Shown here: piece after piece, positions 5,768 through 6,119 of the stretch
How positions within the stretch are numbered: the first letter of the stretch is position 1
Layout: each line of letters starts with the position of its first letter
Source: an uncultured Sphingorhabdus sp.
GTDB taxonomy: Bacteria; Pseudomonadota; Alphaproteobacteria; Sphingomonadales; Sphingomonadaceae
Direction: 5' to 3'
DNA length: 6,119 nucleotides
NCBI GenBank assembly: GCA_937873665.1
Contig: CALMYW010000215.1
Coordinates: forward strand, 1-6,119
Notes under the pieces: model-generated
Told to the model about the DNA's origin: nothing
The model's database searches: none
Seen by the model: only the letters and a program-made list of their open reading frames with translations
Made by a program: the position numbers and the translations under genes

Positions 5768-5926
5768 CCCGAGGCGATCACCGCCGTTTTCGCCGAGGCC
5801 ATGGTCCAGACCTGCATCGTCCATCTGCTCCGGAACTCGACGGACTTCCTCTCATGGAAAGACCGCAAGCCGCTGGTGACCGCGCTGAAGGGCATTTACC
5901 GCGCCGTCGATGCCAAGGCTGCCGAG
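5768..5926 (+). pseudogene. IS256-family (Mutator-type) transposase, internal fragment of about 53 codons
   Basis: The frame gives PEAITAVFAEAMVQTCIVHL, then LRNSTDFLSWKDRKPL and VTALKGIYRAVDAKAAE. These match the conserved segment of IS256 transposases that directly follows the second catalytic Asp (normally DGLKGFPEAI). CIVHLLRN is the most diagnostic part. Neither end is natural. The 5' side is fused to the IS3-like start at about 5765, and the 3' side loses homology after the Glu at 5924-5926, then runs to TAA 6068-6070 in unrelated sequence. Full proteins are around 400 residues, so about an eighth remains. The ATG at 5801 is an internal Met. No function is expected. Confidence 0.85.
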
Positions 5927-5981
5927 GGAACCACCTTAAGGACGTATGGTCCACTTTCCCAAGGTTACAGGCTATCACGCA

Positions 5982-6044
5982 ATACTAGGGCTGAAGCCAG
6001 TATCCGACTAGAGTCGGAGGGATCCCTCCCAAATGGGGGCCTCC
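5982..6044. repeat. Run of adjacent hairpins near the right edge, function unknown
   Basis: Three hairpins lie end to end or overlap. First, ATACT(5982-5986)-AG-GGC-TGAA-GCC-AGTAT(5999-6003). Second, CCGAC-TAGA-GTCGG within 6004-6017. Third, GGAGGGATCCCTCC (6016-6029), a perfect 14-bp palindrome. The third can be replaced by GGAGG (6016-6020) pairing with CCTCC at 6040-6044, enclosing CTCCC-AAAT-GGGGG. No coding frame fits here. The whole of 5927-6119 shows no gene that can be recognised. It could be a structured RNA, the end of another mobile element, or a recombination site. Confidence 0.55.
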
Positions 6045-6084
6045 AAACAACGCAAACTGAAAATAATTAGCGAATATTCAGCCA

Positions 6085-6106
6085 GTGCCGTCGTTCACTC
6101 CGGCAC
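6085..6106. repeat. Inverted repeat GTGCCG / CGGCAC at the right edge
   Basis: The six-base arms (6085-6090, 6101-6106) enclose a 10-base loop. The sequence then continues with GACGGTGCC, which repeats GGTGCC and offers GACGG to pair with CCGTC at 6088-6092. The context is cut off by the window end, so it may belong to a feature starting to the right. Confidence 0.3.
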
Positions 6107-6119
6107 GTCAGACGGTGCC

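Noticed and set aside
5734..5988. 84-codon ORF starting at the well-spaced ribosome binding site as an intact small gene
   Set aside because: After about 11 codons it runs out of frame through the IS256 fragment, so it is a junction artefact.
6035..6075. GGGGGCCTCCAAAC as a Tn3-type terminal repeat
   Set aside because: It shares the opening G-run and some A-rich spacing with Tn3-family ends, but the match is poor and no partner end or resolvase is present.
6080..6119. tRNA 3' end or attachment site at the right edge
   Set aside because: TTCACTCCGGCAC hints at a T-arm and acceptor, but no cloverleaf or matching arms can be built.

Overview
The window looks like accessory DNA, plasmid or mobile-element derived, from a GC-rich alphaproteobacterium. 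A sphingomonad such as Sphingobium, Novosphingobium or Sphingomonas is the best guess. That inference rests on the codon usage, the strawberry-notch-type helicase and the mix of IS3, IS110 and IS256 family sequences; there is no rRNA or other marker to fix the taxon. No tRNA, rRNA or CRISPR array was seen.

Layout. Bases 1-1773 (+) hold the C-terminal 590 codons of a large strawberry-notch-like helicase whose start lies to the left of the window. A short gap follows. On the minus strand, 3155-2280 is an intact alpha/beta hydrolase, followed after about 50 bp by a decayed HlyD/EmrA-type membrane fusion protein gene (2228 to about 1893). The hydrolase has a TATAAT box placed so that its mRNA would be leaderless.

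From about 3297 to 6119 the window is a pile of insertion sequences. An IS3-family element (+) has a frameshifting deletion in orfA, and its orfB is cut off after the second catalytic Asp, at 4139. Next is a full-length IS110-family transposase on the minus strand (5645-4353), the only apparently intact mobile gene here. Its roughly 212 bp 3' non-coding side (4352-4141) is rich in inverted repeats and is the best candidate for a bridge (seeker) RNA. Past its 5' side lie the probable left end of a second IS3-like element (about 5655-5766), joined directly to a 53-codon internal scrap of an IS256-family transposase (5768-5926). The last 190 bp has no gene but carries a run of adjacent and overlapping hairpins (5982-6044).

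The genes do not form one pathway. The helicase fragment belongs to the plasmid/ICE-like backbone. The hydrolase plus HlyD remnant is a partly eroded cargo block. The right half records nested transposition and deletion. The most novel candidates are the IS110 3' non-coding RNA region and the unexplained hairpin cluster near the right edge.
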